Source: Enterobacter quasihormaechei | Lineage (GTDB): Bacteria > Pseudomonadota > Gammaproteobacteria > Enterobacterales > Enterobacteriaceae | NCBI RefSeq assembly: GCF_004331385.1 | Contig: NZ_SJON01000018.1 | Span: forward strand, 33,117-97,116 | DNA length: 64,000 nt | Direction: 5' to 3' | Shown: piece by piece, positions 54,359 to 63,925 of the stretch | Layout: each line of letters begins with the position of its first letter | How positions within the stretch are numbered: the first letter of the stretch is position 1 | Translations under genes and position numbers: made by a program | The notes under the pieces: model-generated | The model's database searches: none | Seen by the model: only the letters and a program-made list of their open reading frames with translations | What the model was told of the DNA's origin: nothing

Positions 54359-55288
54359 ATGAAACCGCTGCTGGATGTTCTTGTTATTCTGGATGCGCTT
54401 GAAAAAGAGGGGAGCTTTGCCGCCGCCTCGGCGAAGCTCTATAAAACGCCTTCGGCTCTGAGCTATACCGTGCAAAAGCTTGAAAGCGATCTTAATATCC
54501 AAATCCTTGACCGTTCCGGGCATCGTGCGCGATTCACCCGTACAGGGCAGATGCTGCTGGAAAAAGGGCGTGACGTGCTGCATGCGGTGCGCGAGCTGGA
54601 AAAGCAGGCCGTTAAGCTTCACCAGGGCTGGGAAAACGAGCTGGTGATTGGGGTTGATGATACTTTCCCTTTTTCACTGCTTACCCCGCTTATCGAGACG
54701 TTTTATCAGCGCCATAGCGTTACGCGTCTGGTTTTTATCAACGGCGTGCTGGGCGGTTCATGGGACGCCCTGACGCAGGGCAGGGCGGATATTATCGTTG
54801 GAGCCCTGCATGAGCCTCCTCAGCTGAGTGAATTTGGTTTCGCCCGGCTGGGCGTACTGGAGCAAATTTTTGCCGTTGCGCCTCATCATCCGCTGGCGAA
54901 TGAACCGGAGCCAGTTTCAAGACGCGTCATCAAAAACCATCGCGCCATTGTGGTGGGAGACAGCTCGCGTCCCGAGTGCGGTATTTCATCGCAGCTTCTG
55001 GATGAGCAGGAGGCCATCACCGTTTTTGATTTTAAAACCAAGCTGGAGCTGCAAATAAGCGGCCTCGGGTGCGGTTACCTTCCCCGTTATTTAGCTCAGC
55101 GGTTCATAGACAGCGGCGCGCTGGTGGAAAAACAGGTTTTAGCGCAGAGCAGTAACGAATCGGTATGGGTAGGCTGGAATGAACAAACCGCCGGGCTTGC
55201 CAGCGCCTGGTGGCGGGACGAAATTTTAGCAAATAGTGCTATCGCGACAGTTTACACTCAGGCAGGTGATGGTAAATCAACCAGTTAG
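54359..55288 (+). CDS. yeeY: LysR-family transcriptional regulator YeeY
   Basis: Predicted DNA-binding regulator of 309 residues. The N-terminal winged helix-turn-helix (about 5-65) has GSFAAASAKLYKTPSALSYTVQKLE. The C-terminal part is a periplasmic-binding-like effector domain. Its targets are not established; the next gene, plaP, is a candidate. A GGGGGCG ribosome binding site precedes the ATG. The 271-base gap after it (55289-55559) holds the plaP leader and only a weak hairpin. Confidence 0.92.
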   Translation: MKPLLDVLVILDALEKEGSFAAASAKLYKTPSALSYTVQKLESDLNIQILDRSGHRARFTRTGQMLLEKGRDVLHAVRELEKQAVKLHQGWENELVIGVDDTFPFSLLTPLIETFYQRHSVTRLVFINGVLGGSWDALTQGRADIIVGALHEPPQLSEFGFARLGVLEQIFAVAPHHPLANEPEPVSRRVIKNHRAIVVGDSSRPECGISSQLLDEQEAITVFDFKTKLELQISGLGCGYLPRYLAQRFIDSGALVEKQVLAQSSNESVWVGWNEQTAGLASAWWRDEILANSAIATVYTQAGDGKSTS

Positions 55289-55559
55289 AAAAATTATTTT
55301 ATGGGCACGTTTCTCAATGTATTGCCTTTTGTATCTTGAATAGGGCAAAATGCCGCCGCTGCAAACAAATAAATAATCGACGATATAAAAGGCGTCGGTT
55401 ATTTTTTTTTGCATGTACGAAACGAAACTAAAAACCAAGAGGCCGGGCTTCGTACCGGATAGATACTTACTAAAATCCGACAGTTGTTGTCGCTGAGGAA
55501 GAAAGAAATGGGGCAATTTTTCGCTTACGTGGCGGTTATCACCGTAAAGGAGAATAACT

Positions 55560-56918
55560 ATGTCGCATAACGCAACTCCAAACACCTCTCGCGTGGAATT
55601 ACGTAAAACGCTTACGTTGATTCCGGTTGTCATGATGGGCCTTGCCTATATGCAACCGATGACGCTGTTCGATACATTCGGTATCGTATCAGGCCTCACG
55701 GACGGTCATGTGCCGACGGCTTACGGCTTTGCACTGATTGCGATCCTCTTTACCGCGCTCAGCTACGGTAAACTGGTGCGCCGCTATCCGTCTGCCGGTT
55801 CCGCCTACACCTATGCCCAGAAATCCATCAGCCCGACGGTCGGCTTTATGGTGGGCTGGTCTTCGCTGCTCGACTATCTGTTCGCGCCGATGATCAACAT
55901 TCTGCTGGCAAAAATCTATTTTGAAGCGCTGGTGCCATCGATTCCATCCTGGATGTTCGTCGTGGCGCTGGTGGCCTTTATGACGGCCTTTAACCTGCGC
56001 AGCATCAAGTCCGTTGCCAACTTTAACTCCGTTATCGTTGTGCTTCAGGTTGTACTGATTGCCGTGATCCTCGGCATGGTGATTTACGGTGTGTTCCACG
56101 GCGAAGGCGCGGGCACTCTGGCGAGCAGCAAGCCGTTCTGGTCTGGTGATGCGCATGTGATCCCGATGATTACCGGGGCGACGATTCTGTGCTTCTCCTT
56201 TACCGGTTTTGACGGTATCAGCAACCTGTCTGAAGAAACGAAAGATGCAGAGCGCGTGATTCCGCGTGCAATCTTCCTGACGGCGCTGATTGGTGGCCTG
56301 ATCTTTATTTTCTCGACCTATTTCCTCCAGCTGTACTTCCCGGATATCTCTCGCTTCAAAGATCCGGATGCTTCTCAGCCGGAAATTATGCTCTATGTGG
56401 CGGGTAAAGCGTTCCAGGTCGGCGCGCTGATCTTCTCCACCATCACCGTACTGGCGTCCGGTATGGCCGCGCATGCAGGCGTTGCGCGTCTGATGTACGT
56501 TATGGGCCGCGATGGCGTATTCCCGAAAAGCTTCTTCGGCTACGTGCATCCAACATGGCGTACCCCGGCGATGAACATCATTCTGGTCGGTGCGATCGCG
56601 CTTCTGGCGATTAACTTTGACCTGGTGATGGCAACGGCGCTGATTAACTTTGGTGCGCTGGTGGCGTTCACCTTTGTTAACCTGTCGGTGATCTCTCAGT
56701 TCTGGATCCGTGAAAAGCGTAACAAGACGCTGAAAGACCACTTCCAGTATCTGTTCCTGCCGATGTGTGGTGCTATGACCGTGGGCGCGCTGTGGGTTAA
56801 CCTGGAAGAGAGCTCAATGGTGCTTGGCCTGATTTGGGCAGGTATCGGCCTGGTTTACCTGGCCTGTGTGACGAAGAGCTTCCGCAACCCGGTTCCTCAG
56901 TACGAAGACGTCGCGTAA
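55560..56918 (+). CDS. plaP: Putrescine importer PlaP (YeeF)
   Basis: Amino acid-polyamine-organocation (APC) family transporter with about 12 membrane segments, 452 residues. In E. coli PlaP is a low-affinity putrescine importer linked to surface motility. Helix 1 carries [21 protein letters not shown] with the unwound-helix type motif, and [15 protein letters not shown] (about 215-229) is the conserved helix-6 region. An AAGGAG ribosome binding site precedes the ATG. Confidence 0.94.
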   Translation: MSHNATPNTSRVELRKTLTLIPVVMMGLAYMQPMTLFDTFGIVSGLTDGHVPTAYGFALIAILFTALSYGKLVRRYPSAGSAYTYAQKSISPTVGFMVGWSSLLDYLFAPMINILLAKIYFEALVPSIPSWMFVVALVAFMTAFNLRSIKSVANFNSVIVVLQVVLIAVILGMVIYGVFHGEGAGTLASSKPFWSGDAHVIPMITGATILCFSFTGFDGISNLSEETKDAERVIPRAIFLTALIGGLIFIFSTYFLQLYFPDISRFKDPDASQPEIMLYVAGKAFQVGALIFSTITVLASGMAAHAGVARLMYVMGRDGVFPKSFFGYVHPTWRTPAMNIILVGAIALLAINFDLVMATALINFGALVAFTFVNLSVISQFWIREKRNKTLKDHFQYLFLPMCGAMTVGALWVNLEESSMVLGLIWAGIGLVYLACVTKSFRNPVPQYEDVA

Positions 56919-56924
56919 GACTGT

Positions 56925-56994
56925 GTCGGGTGGCGGCTACGCCTTACCCGACCTGAATACCCCGTAGGCCCGCGTAAGCGAAGCGCCACCGGGC
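56925..56994. repeat. BIME: two inverted REP units after plaP
   Basis: GTCGGGTGGCGGCTACGCC...ACCCGAC and a second inverted unit AGGCCCGCGTAAGCGAAGCGCC...GGGC in the gap between the convergent genes plaP and sbcB. Confidence 0.85.
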
Positions 56995-57030
56995 AAAAAA
57001 AACCGGAGAAGATGGTCTCCGGTTTTTTTA
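56995..57030. terminator. Bidirectional terminator between plaP and sbcB
   Basis: ACCGGAGA/TCTCCGGT hairpin with an A-run before it and a T-run after it, directly next to the BIME. Confidence 0.92.
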
Positions 57031-57040
57031 TCTCTGCATT

Positions 57041-58465
57041 TCAGATGAGCTCTTGCGCATACTGGTATAGCGCTTTCAGCAGCGCCTGTTTCTCGGCATT
57101 CCCTTCATACTGGCCGTAAAGCATCTCCAGCTCCTGAGCGTAGCTGTTGAGAAATTCCGGGGTAAAGACGTTGCGTCGATGCTGTAGCCAGCGCTCCTGC
57201 TCAGCCTCATCCAGCGTGCCTGGATAGTTGCGCGCCCGGTAGTTAAACATCAGCTTCTCAATGCGCGTGTCCGCAAAGGTGATATCCAGCGCGGGCAGAT
57301 TCCGCGGGTCGGTTTGCAGCACGATATTCATCGCCGCGCGGTCGGCGTCGCTGAAGAAGCCGTTATAAAGCTGCGCATCCACGTTTTCAGACGGCACAAA
57401 CGGCTCTGCTTCGGCAAAAATGGCGACGACTTTCTCGCGCACCTGCGGGTTGTCGCGCAGCACTTTCAGGTTATCGAGGCAGTGCTGACGGTTAATCCCC
57501 AGCCGGTCGGCGTCTTCCGGGCGCAGCGTATTGGCCTGGGCCAGCACCGGACATTTATTGATGTGCACCAGTTTAACCGGTACAGCGGGCAGGTCACCCA
57601 GCGCCTCTTTCGGCGTATACAGCCGTTCACGCAAGGTGTCGCTGTCAAGCTCAAGCAGCGGGGAGATATCCCCGGCAAGATCCACCATGATGACGGCGTT
57701 ACGGTTATCCGGGTGCCAGGCGAGGGGCGCTACCCAGCTCGTGTTCCCGCGCCACGCCCCGAACATCCCTGAAATATGCACCAGCGGTTTCATCTGCGGC
57801 ACATCAATCAGCGTCATCAGCTTCTGCTTGCTGCGGTGGCTTAACAGATACTCAAACAGGCGCGGCTGCGCGGTTTTAACGAGTTTCGCCATAGCGATGG
57901 TCGCGTAAACGTCTGCCATCGCGTCGTGGGCATTGCTGTGCTCGATGCCGTTGGCGCGCGTCAGGTGCTCGAGCCTGAAGCTCGGCAATCCGTCGTCGTT
58001 CTCCGGCCAGTGAATCCCTTCCGGGCGCAGCGCATAACAGGCGCGCATAATATCCAGCAAATCCCAGCGTGAATTGCGGTTCTGCCAGCTCCAGGCGTAC
58101 GGATCGTAGAAGTTGCGGTAGAAGATATTACGCGTCACTTCATCGTCAAAGCGGATGTTGTTGTAACCCACCACGCAGGTATTGGGCACCGTGAACAGAT
58201 CGTGGATGCGACGGGCAAATTCCGCTTCGCTAACGCCTTTATCCCGCGCTTCCTGAGGCGTAATGCCTGTCACCATCACCGCGCCCGGCTGCGGCAGATA
58301 GTCATCGGCGGGCTTGCAGTAAAACACCTCGGGTTCGCCGATGATGTTAAATTCGTCATCGGTACGGATAGCCGCAAACTGCGCCGGTCGGTCCAGCGCC
58401 GGATGGGTGCCAAAGGTTTCGTAATCGTGGAACAAAAAAGTCGGGCGCGCGGCAGAGTCAGACAC
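57041..58465 (-). CDS. sbcB: Exodeoxyribonuclease I (SbcB)
   Basis: 3' to 5' single-strand DNA exonuclease acting in recombination and mismatch repair. The DEDDh nuclease motif I is FHDYETFGTHP with Asp and Glu near residues 13-15, and the later acidic/His motif is HSNAHDAMADVYA. SH3-like and helical domains follow. A GTG at 58465 gives 474 residues (E. coli 475) with GAG seven bases upstream. An ATG at 58477 gives 478 residues but has no ribosome binding site at proper spacing. The choice of start is uncertain by four residues. Confidence 0.94.
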   Translation of the reverse strand: MSDSAARPTFLFHDYETFGTHPALDRPAQFAAIRTDDEFNIIGEPEVFYCKPADDYLPQPGAVMVTGITPQEARDKGVSEAEFARRIHDLFTVPNTCVVGYNNIRFDDEVTRNIFYRNFYDPYAWSWQNRNSRWDLLDIMRACYALRPEGIHWPENDDGLPSFRLEHLTRANGIEHSNAHDAMADVYATIAMAKLVKTAQPRLFEYLLSHRSKQKLMTLIDVPQMKPLVHISGMFGAWRGNTSWVAPLAWHPDNRNAVIMVDLAGDISPLLELDSDTLRERLYTPKEALGDLPAVPVKLVHINKCPVLAQANTLRPEDADRLGINRQHCLDNLKVLRDNPQVREKVVAIFAEAEPFVPSENVDAQLYNGFFSDADRAAMNIVLQTDPRNLPALDITFADTRIEKLMFNYRARNYPGTLDEAEQERWLQHRRNVFTPEFLNSYAQELEMLYGQYEGNAEKQALLKALYQYAQELI

Positions 58466-58674
58466 CAGTAATCTCATCCTGTTAAAAATTGACGTCTCTA
58501 TGGTAAACGATTGGGGTGAGCAGTCCGAATAAAAAGCACGGTCAGGCAAGAAATTTGCGAGATTCGTTCCAGAAAAATTTGCGCGTTGTCACATTTTTTT
58601 GCAATTAAGGCAGGTAACGACATCAGAACTGCCGTAAAAAGGTCATCGATTTTTACTGACCTGAGGATATACCG

Positions 58675-59841
58675 TTGAAACGCCGTCTGTTTATTGCTGT
58701 TTCTTTACTCGCTTCGAGTATTTCATCCGCGCTGGCTGCCGAGCCGCTGGATTTTTCACCTCAGCCGCCTGCCATTCAGGCAGGATCCTGGGTATTGATG
58801 GATTACACCACGGGTCAAATCTTAACGGCGGGCAACGAACATCAGCAGCGCAATCCGGCGAGCCTGACCAAACTGATGACGGGGTACGTTGTCGATCGCG
58901 CCATTGATAGCCACCGTATCAGCCCCGATGACATTGTGACGGTCGGACGTGACGCCTGGGCAAAAGGCAATCCGGTCTTTGACGGTTCATCGCTGATGTT
59001 TCTGAAGGAGGGCGACAGGGTTTCCGTGCGCGATCTCAGCCGCGGCCTGATTGTTGATTCCGGCAATGACGCCTGCGTAGCGCTGGCGGATCACGTGGCG
59101 GGCGGTCAGCCACAGTTCGTCAGGATGATGAATGACTACGTCGAAAAGCTAAACCTGCGCGATACCCACTTCGAAACCGTACACGGGCTGGATGCACCGG
59201 GTCAGCACAGCTCCGCTTACGATCTCGCCGTGCTTTCCCGTGCCATCATTCACGGCGAACCTGAGTTCTACCACATGTACAGCGAGAAAAGCCTGACCTG
59301 GAACGGCATTACCCAGCAGAACCGTAACGGGCTGCTGTGGGATAAGACCATGAACGTGGATGGCCTGAAAACGGGGCACACGTCGGGCGCGGGCTTCAAC
59401 CTGATTGCCTCCGCGGTGGACGGTCAGCGTCGGCTGATTGCGGTGGTGATGGGCGCAGACAGCCCGAAAGGGCGTGAAGATCAGGCGCGCAAGCTGCTGC
59501 ACTGGGGACAGCAAAATTTCGATACGGTGCAGATCCTGCATAACGGCAAAAAAGTGGGTACCGAACGCATCTGGTACGGCGATAAAGAGCAGATCGCGCT
59601 GGGCACGGATCAGGATTTCTGGCTGGCCTTGCCCAAAACGGAAGTGCCGAATATCAAGGCAAAATACGTAATGGATAAAAAAGAGCTGGAAGCGCCGATT
59701 GCCGCGCACCAGCGGGTAGGGGAGATCCAGCTGTACGATCGCGACAAGGTGGTTGCGCACTGGCCTCTGGTTACGCTGGAAAGCGTTGAAAAGGGCGGCC
59801 TTTTCTCCCGTCTCGGTGATTATCTGCATCATAAGCTCTAA
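58675..59841 (+). CDS. dacD: D-alanyl-D-alanine carboxypeptidase DacD (PBP6b)
   Basis: Periplasmic penicillin-binding protein that trims the terminal D-Ala of peptidoglycan pentapeptides. It has 388 residues. A TTG start with TGAGGAT upstream is needed, since this codon begins the signal peptide (MKRRLFIAVSLLASS...ALAAEP). Catalytic motifs are complete: SLTK (Ser63, Lys66), SGN near 126-128, and KTGHTSG near 230. The C-terminal beta domain ends in an amphipathic helix (LFSRLGDYLHHKL) for membrane contact. Confidence 0.96.
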   Translation: MKRRLFIAVSLLASSISSALAAEPLDFSPQPPAIQAGSWVLMDYTTGQILTAGNEHQQRNPASLTKLMTGYVVDRAIDSHRISPDDIVTVGRDAWAKGNPVFDGSSLMFLKEGDRVSVRDLSRGLIVDSGNDACVALADHVAGGQPQFVRMMNDYVEKLNLRDTHFETVHGLDAPGQHSSAYDLAVLSRAIIHGEPEFYHMYSEKSLTWNGITQQNRNGLLWDKTMNVDGLKTGHTSGAGFNLIASAVDGQRRLIAVVMGADSPKGREDQARKLLHWGQQNFDTVQILHNGKKVGTERIWYGDKEQIALGTDQDFWLALPKTEVPNIKAKYVMDKKELEAPIAAHQRVGEIQLYDRDKVVAHWPLVTLESVEKGGLFSRLGDYLHHKL

Positions 59842-59925
59842 CCTTTCGGGCAGACTGGCAGTGTTGCGAGTCTGCTCGCATAATAAACACTCCCGGTTTG
59901 CCGATAATCGCGATTCTGCTTTATA

Positions 59926-59941
59926 GTGTATGTATATACAG
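59926..59941. promoter_or_regulatory. LexA box upstream of sbmC
   Basis: GTGTATGTATATACAG matches the CTGT-N8-ACAG LexA palindrome except for one base in the left arm. It lies 17 bases before the sbmC ATG. sbmC is a known SOS gene in E. coli, which supports the site. Confidence 0.8.
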
Positions 59942-59958
59942 TGATAAACGGAGGCAGC

Positions 59959-60432
59959 ATGGACTACAGCGTCAGGCAGCAACAGAAACGTAAAATCGCA
60001 GGCTTTCATCTCGTGGGGCCGTGGGAAAAAACGGTCAAGCAGGGGTTCGAACAGCTCGTGATGTGGGTAGACGGGCGTCATATTCAGCCGCAGGAATGGG
60101 TAGCCGTTTATTACGACAACCCGGATGACGTGCCGGCGGAAAAGCTCCGCTGCGATACCGCCGTCACGGTCGCTGATGATTTCACTGTACCTGAGAACAG
60201 CGAAGGGGTGATGATGACCGAAATCGCTGCCGGGGACTATGCTATCGCCGCTGCCCGTGTGGAAAATCATGATTTTGCCACCCCCTGGAACCAGTTCTTC
60301 AACTCCCTTCTCCAGGACAACGCCTACCAGATTGCGCCAAAACCGTGCTTCGAACGTTATCTGAATGATGGCAATACAGACGGCTACTGGGACATTGAGA
60401 TGTTTGTACCGGTAGAACACAAGGTGGGATAA
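59959..60432 (+). CDS. sbmC: DNA gyrase inhibitor SbmC (GyrI)
   Basis: Small cytoplasmic protein that counteracts gyrase poisons such as microcin B17. It has 157 residues from the ATG at 59959 with GGAGGC ribosome binding site; the frame back to 59926 would start inside the LexA box. The AraC effector-binding / GyrI-like fold is recognised from [15 protein letters not shown] sequence ([14 protein letters not shown]), AVYYDNPDD and the C-terminal [11 protein letters not shown]. Confidence 0.95.
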   Translation: MDYSVRQQQKRKIAGFHLVGPWEKTVKQGFEQLVMWVDGRHIQPQEWVAVYYDNPDDVPAEKLRCDTAVTVADDFTVPENSEGVMMTEIAAGDYAIAAARVENHDFATPWNQFFNSLLQDNAYQIAPKPCFERYLNDGNTDGYWDIEMFVPVEHKVG

Positions 60433-60523
60433 GCCTGCGAAACGCAGGGTTTTTGAGGCGGTTGTGATCCACCCGCCTCAAAACACAGTACAATTGTGGT
60501 TTGCCGTAAAGCTGGAGACGGGT

Positions 60524-61582
60524 GTGCGCCCCGACAAGTCATTAACCCCATTTGAAATTCGGTTATACAAACATTATCGCGTGGTGCACGGTTGCCGCAT
60601 TGCGCTGGCGTTTGTGTTGACCTTCGTACTGGTTCGTTTGCTGGATATCCCGGAAGGAACGTGGCCGCTGATCACGCTGGTGGTGGTGATGGGGCCGATC
60701 TCATTCTGGGGGAACGTGGTTCCTCGTGCCCTCGAACGCATAGGCGGCACCGTTTTAGGCTCGGCGCTTGGGCTTATCGCCCTGAAGCTGGAGCTGATTT
60801 CGTTCCCGATCATGTTGCTGTGGTGCGCGGGGGCAATGTTTCTTTGCGGGTGGCTGGCGCTGGGCAAGAGGCCGTATCAGGCGTTGTTAATTGGCATAAC
60901 GCTTGCGGTTGTGGTCGGCGCGCCGGCGGGCGATATGACTACCGCACTGTGGCGAAGCGGGGACGTGATCCTCGGCTCGTTGCTCGCCATGCTGTTTACC
61001 GGCATCTGGCCGCAGCGCGCCTTCCTGCACTGGCGCATTCAGATGGCAAACTACGTGACGGCATTTAACCGCGTCTACCAGGCCGGGTTTTCACCGAATC
61101 TGATCGAACGCCCGCGGCTGGAAAAGCATCTGCAAAAAATCCTCAATGACGTGGTCAAAATGCGCGGGTTGATTACCCCGGCAAGCAAAGAAACGCATAT
61201 CCAGAAAGCCATTTTTGAAGCCATTCAGACGGTCAGCCGTAATCTGGTCTGTATGCTTGAACTGCAAATCAATGCCCACTGGGCTTCACGCCCCAGCCAC
61301 TTTCTGATGCTCAACGCGCATACGCTGAAAGAGACGCAGCAGATGACGCAGCAAACCCTGTTGACCATCGCCCATGCGCTCTACGAAGGGAATCCACAGC
61401 CCATACGGGCAAACAGCGAGCGGCTGAACGAAATCGTCGCCGAGCTGAAACAGCTGATGAATGAGCGTCAGGCCGACAATGTGGCCGAAACGCCCATCCA
61501 CGGCTATGTCTGGCTGAGTATGGAGCTGGCACGACAGCTGGAATTATTATCGCAGCTGATTTGCCGGGCACTGCGCAAATAA
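60524..61582 (+). CDS. yeeA: FUSC-like inner-membrane protein YeeA
   Basis: Membrane protein of unknown function related to aromatic acid exporters and the FUSC family. A GTG at 60524 (VRPDKSLTPFEIRLYKHYR) with GGAG six bases upstream gives 352 residues, equal to E. coli YeeA; the ATG-like frame back to 60464 has no such support. The N-terminal half has six hydrophobic segments (about 20-165), including WGNVVPRALERIGGTVLGS. The C-terminal half is soluble and helical. Confidence 0.92.
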   Translation: MRPDKSLTPFEIRLYKHYRVVHGCRIALAFVLTFVLVRLLDIPEGTWPLITLVVVMGPISFWGNVVPRALERIGGTVLGSALGLIALKLELISFPIMLLWCAGAMFLCGWLALGKRPYQALLIGITLAVVVGAPAGDMTTALWRSGDVILGSLLAMLFTGIWPQRAFLHWRIQMANYVTAFNRVYQAGFSPNLIERPRLEKHLQKILNDVVKMRGLITPASKETHIQKAIFEAIQTVSRNLVCMLELQINAHWASRPSHFLMLNAHTLKETQQMTQQTLLTIAHALYEGNPQPIRANSERLNEIVAELKQLMNERQADNVAETPIHGYVWLSMELARQLELLSQLICRALRK

Positions 61583-61729
61583 AAAGCGTACGTGATGCCT
61601 GCTGCTTCGATTCAGCAGCAATTAGGGTTATGATGGTTTTAAACGATATACTCATTGTCATTCGCAGCCGCTGTCTGTTAAAACGGTTGCCTTAACGAAT
61701 CCGAATCTCACATTATCAGGGGTGTAAAA

Positions 61730-62065
61730 ATGGAAACTATTAAGCCTTCGTTCCAGGATGTTCTGGAGTTCGTCCGCCTGTTCCGCCGCAAAAACAAGCT
61801 ACAGCGTGAAATCCAGGACGTAGAGAAGAAGATCCGTGACAACCAGAAACGTGTCCTGCTGCTGGACAACCTGAGCGACTACATCAAGCCGGGGATGAGC
61901 GTTGAAGCTATTCAGGGCATCATCGCCAGCATGAAGAGCGATTACGAAGATCGCGTTGATGACTACATCATCAAAAATGCTGAGCTGTCTAAAGAGCGTC
62001 GCGATATCTCCAAAAAGCTGAAGGTGATGGGCGAAATCAAAAACGTCGACGCTAAAGGCGAGTAA
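61730..62065 (+). CDS. yeeX: Coiled-coil protein YeeX (DUF496)
   Basis: Small protein of unknown function, 111 residues (E. coli 109). Two heptad-rich helices can be seen, at about 15-50 ([19 protein letters not shown]) and 70-100 ([20 protein letters not shown]), separated by [21 protein letters not shown] ribosome binding site. No transmembrane segment. The 147-base gap from yeeA holds only its promoter region. Confidence 0.93.
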   Translation: METIKPSFQDVLEFVRLFRRKNKLQREIQDVEKKIRDNQKRVLLLDNLSDYIKPGMSVEAIQGIIASMKSDYEDRVDDYIIKNAELSKERRDISKKLKVMGEIKNVDAKGE

Positions 62066-62079
62066 TCGCGCAATCTGTT

Positions 62080-62147
62080 GCCCGGTGGCGTTGCGCTTAC
62101 CGGGTCTGCGATTCCGTAGGTCGGGTAAGGCGTAGCCGCCACCCGAC
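62080..62147. repeat. BIME: two inverted REP units after yeeX
   Basis: GCCCGGTGGCGTTGCGCTTACCGGG and the inverted TCGGGTAAGGCGTAGCCGCCACCCGAC, between yeeX and the tRNA-Asn gene, which face each other. Confidence 0.87.
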
Positions 62148-62170
62148 AATTTTACCGAACGCAGAAAAGC

Positions 62171-62200
62171 AAAAAGCCTGCTTTGAAAGCAGGCTTTTTA
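62171..62200. terminator. Terminator downstream of tRNA-Asn
   Basis: AAAAAGCCTGCTTTGAAAGCAGGCTTTTT: perfect hairpin with A-run and T-run on either side, directly 3' of the tRNA on the minus strand and usable by yeeX from the other side. Confidence 0.92.
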
Positions 62201-62204
62201 AATG

Positions 62205-62280
62205 TGGCTCCTCTGACTGGACTCGAACCAGTGACATACGGATTAACAGTCCGCCGTTCTACCGACTGAACTACAGAGGA
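62205..62280 (-). tRNA. tRNA-Asn(GUU)
   Basis: 76 bases on the minus strand. The acceptor arm TCCTCTG pairs with CAGAGGA followed by G and the encoded CCA. The D arm has AGTTCAGTCGGTAGAAC, the anticodon loop reads CTGTTAA with GTT, and the T arm has GGTTCGAGTCC. Identical in appearance to the enterobacterial asnT-type tRNAs, placed as in E. coli between yeeX and yeeO. Confidence 0.98.
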
Positions 62281-62473
62281 ATCGTTGTGGAGGCTTATCT
62301 TAGCGGCGAAAAAACTTTTGTCAAACCTCATCTTAGGCAAAAGTGACTGATTGATGATTCTGTCGTCATTTTGTTGCCATTTCAGACATAATTTAATGGA
62401 AAATACTTTGCAGGATATGCATTTCTGCCCCATCATTTGAAATGGAGTTTCAACTTTCTCGCTAAGGTCCATT

Positions 62474-63925
62474 TTGAACGTCACCGCACCCATACGCCAG
62501 GCGATTATGCGCACGCCCTGGTATGCCAAACGTAAAAGTTATCGAGTTCTGTTCTGGCGTGAAATCACCCCCCTTGCCGTGCCTATTTTCCTGGAGAATA
62601 CCTGCGTCCTGTTGATGGGCGTTCTCAGCACCTTCCTGGTGAGCTGGCTCGGCAAAGAAGCGATGGCCGGGGTAGGGCTGGCGGACAGTTTCAACATGGT
62701 GGTGATGTCCTTCTTTGCCGCCATCGATCTTGGCACGACGGTGGTGGTAGCGTTTAGCCTCGGCAAACTCGATCCGAAACGCGCCAGGGAAGCGGCCAGA
62801 CAGTCGCTGATGATCATGACGATTTTCTCGATCGTTCTCGCGGCGGTCATTCATTACTACGGGAAAGAGATCATAGACATCGTCGCCGGCGAAGCGACCG
62901 GTGAGGTGAAGGCGCTGGCGCTCACCTACCTTGAAATGACGGTGCTGAGCTATCCGGCGGCAGCCATCGCGCTGATTGGCAGCGGCGCGCTTCGTGGCGC
63001 AGGCAATACCAAAATTCCGCTGCTGATAAACGGTGGGATGAACATCCTGAACATTATCATCAGCAGCGTTTTGATTTACGGCGTCTTCTCCTGGGATGGC
63101 CTGGGCTTTGTCGGTGCCGGTTTAGGGCTGACGATTTCCCGCTATATTGGTGCGGCGGCGATCATTGGCGTCCTCATGGCGGGCATCACGCCGTCGCTGC
63201 GCCTCACGCTGAAAAGCTATTTCCGTCCGCTTAACTTCGCCATTATCTGGGAAGTGATGGGCATCGGGATCCCGGCCAGCATCGAATCCGTGCTGTTTAA
63301 CGGCGGGAAACTGCTGACGCAGATGTTTGTTGCCGGGATGGGCACCGACGTCATCGCCGGCAACTTTATTGCCTTCTCCATCGCCTCGCTGATTAACCTG
63401 CCGGGTAACGCGCTGGGCTCGGCGTCGACCATCATTACCGGTAAACGCCTCGGCAAGGGGCAGATAGGGCAGGCGGAACGGCAGCTTCGCCACGTCTTCT
63501 GGCTTTCAACCATCGGGCTGACCGCGATTGCGTGGGGCACCGCGCCGTTTGCCGGACTGATGGCCTCGTTTTATACCCACGAAAACGACGTAAAAGAGGT
63601 GGTGAAGGTGCTGATTTGGCTCAACGCGGCGTTTATGCCGATCTGGGCCGCGTCCTGGGTACTTCCTGCCGGGCTGAAAGGGGCGCGCGACGCCCGCTTT
63701 GCCATGTGGGTCTCTATGCTCGGCATGTGGGGCTGCCGCGTCGTGGCGGGCTACACGCTGGGGGTGATGCTAGGTATGGGCGTGGTCGGCGTCTGGCTGG
63801 GGATGTTCCTTGACTGGGCCGTGCGCGGCGCGCTGTTCTACTGGCGCATGGTGAGCGGACGCTGGCTGTGGAAATATCCGCGAAAAAAAGCGGAACAGGC
63901 GGTTTCGGAAACCGCAAACGCCTGA
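62474..63925 (+). CDS. yeeO: MATE-family exporter YeeO
   Basis: Inner-membrane multidrug and toxin extrusion family transporter; E. coli YeeO exports flavins and has been tied to peptide efflux. It has 483 residues from a TTG at 62474 (AAGG six bases upstream). An ATG at 62507 with CAGG five bases upstream is an equally possible start. Twelve hydrophobic segments are visible, with the MATE-type segments TPLAVPIFLENTCVLLMGVLS and GSGALRGAGNTKIPL. E. coli YeeO is longer (about 547) through an N-terminal extension that is absent here, since a stop at 62438 closes the frame. Confidence 0.9.
   Translation: MNVTAPIRQAIMRTPWYAKRKSYRVLFWREITPLAVPIFLENTCVLLMGVLSTFLVSWLGKEAMAGVGLADSFNMVVMSFFAAIDLGTTVVVAFSLGKLDPKRAREAARQSLMIMTIFSIVLAAVIHYYGKEIIDIVAGEATGEVKALALTYLEMTVLSYPAAAIALIGSGALRGAGNTKIPLLINGGMNILNIIISSVLIYGVFSWDGLGFVGAGLGLTISRYIGAAAIIGVLMAGITPSLRLTLKSYFRPLNFAIIWEVMGIGIPASIESVLFNGGKLLTQMFVAGMGTDVIAGNFIAFSIASLINLPGNALGSASTIITGKRLGKGQIGQAERQLRHVFWLSTIGLTAIAWGTAPFAGLMASFYTHENDVKEVVKVLIWLNAAFMPIWAASWVLPAGLKGARDARFAMWVSMLGMWGCRVVAGYTLGVMLGMGVVGVWLGMFLDWAVRGALFYWRMVSGRWLWKYPRKKAEQAVSETANA

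Noticed and set aside
55377..55410. CGACG/CGTCG hairpin followed by ten T residues after yeeY
   Set aside because: The T-run is good, but the stem is only five pairs with an 10-base loop. It may end yeeY weakly; not strong enough to list as a terminator.
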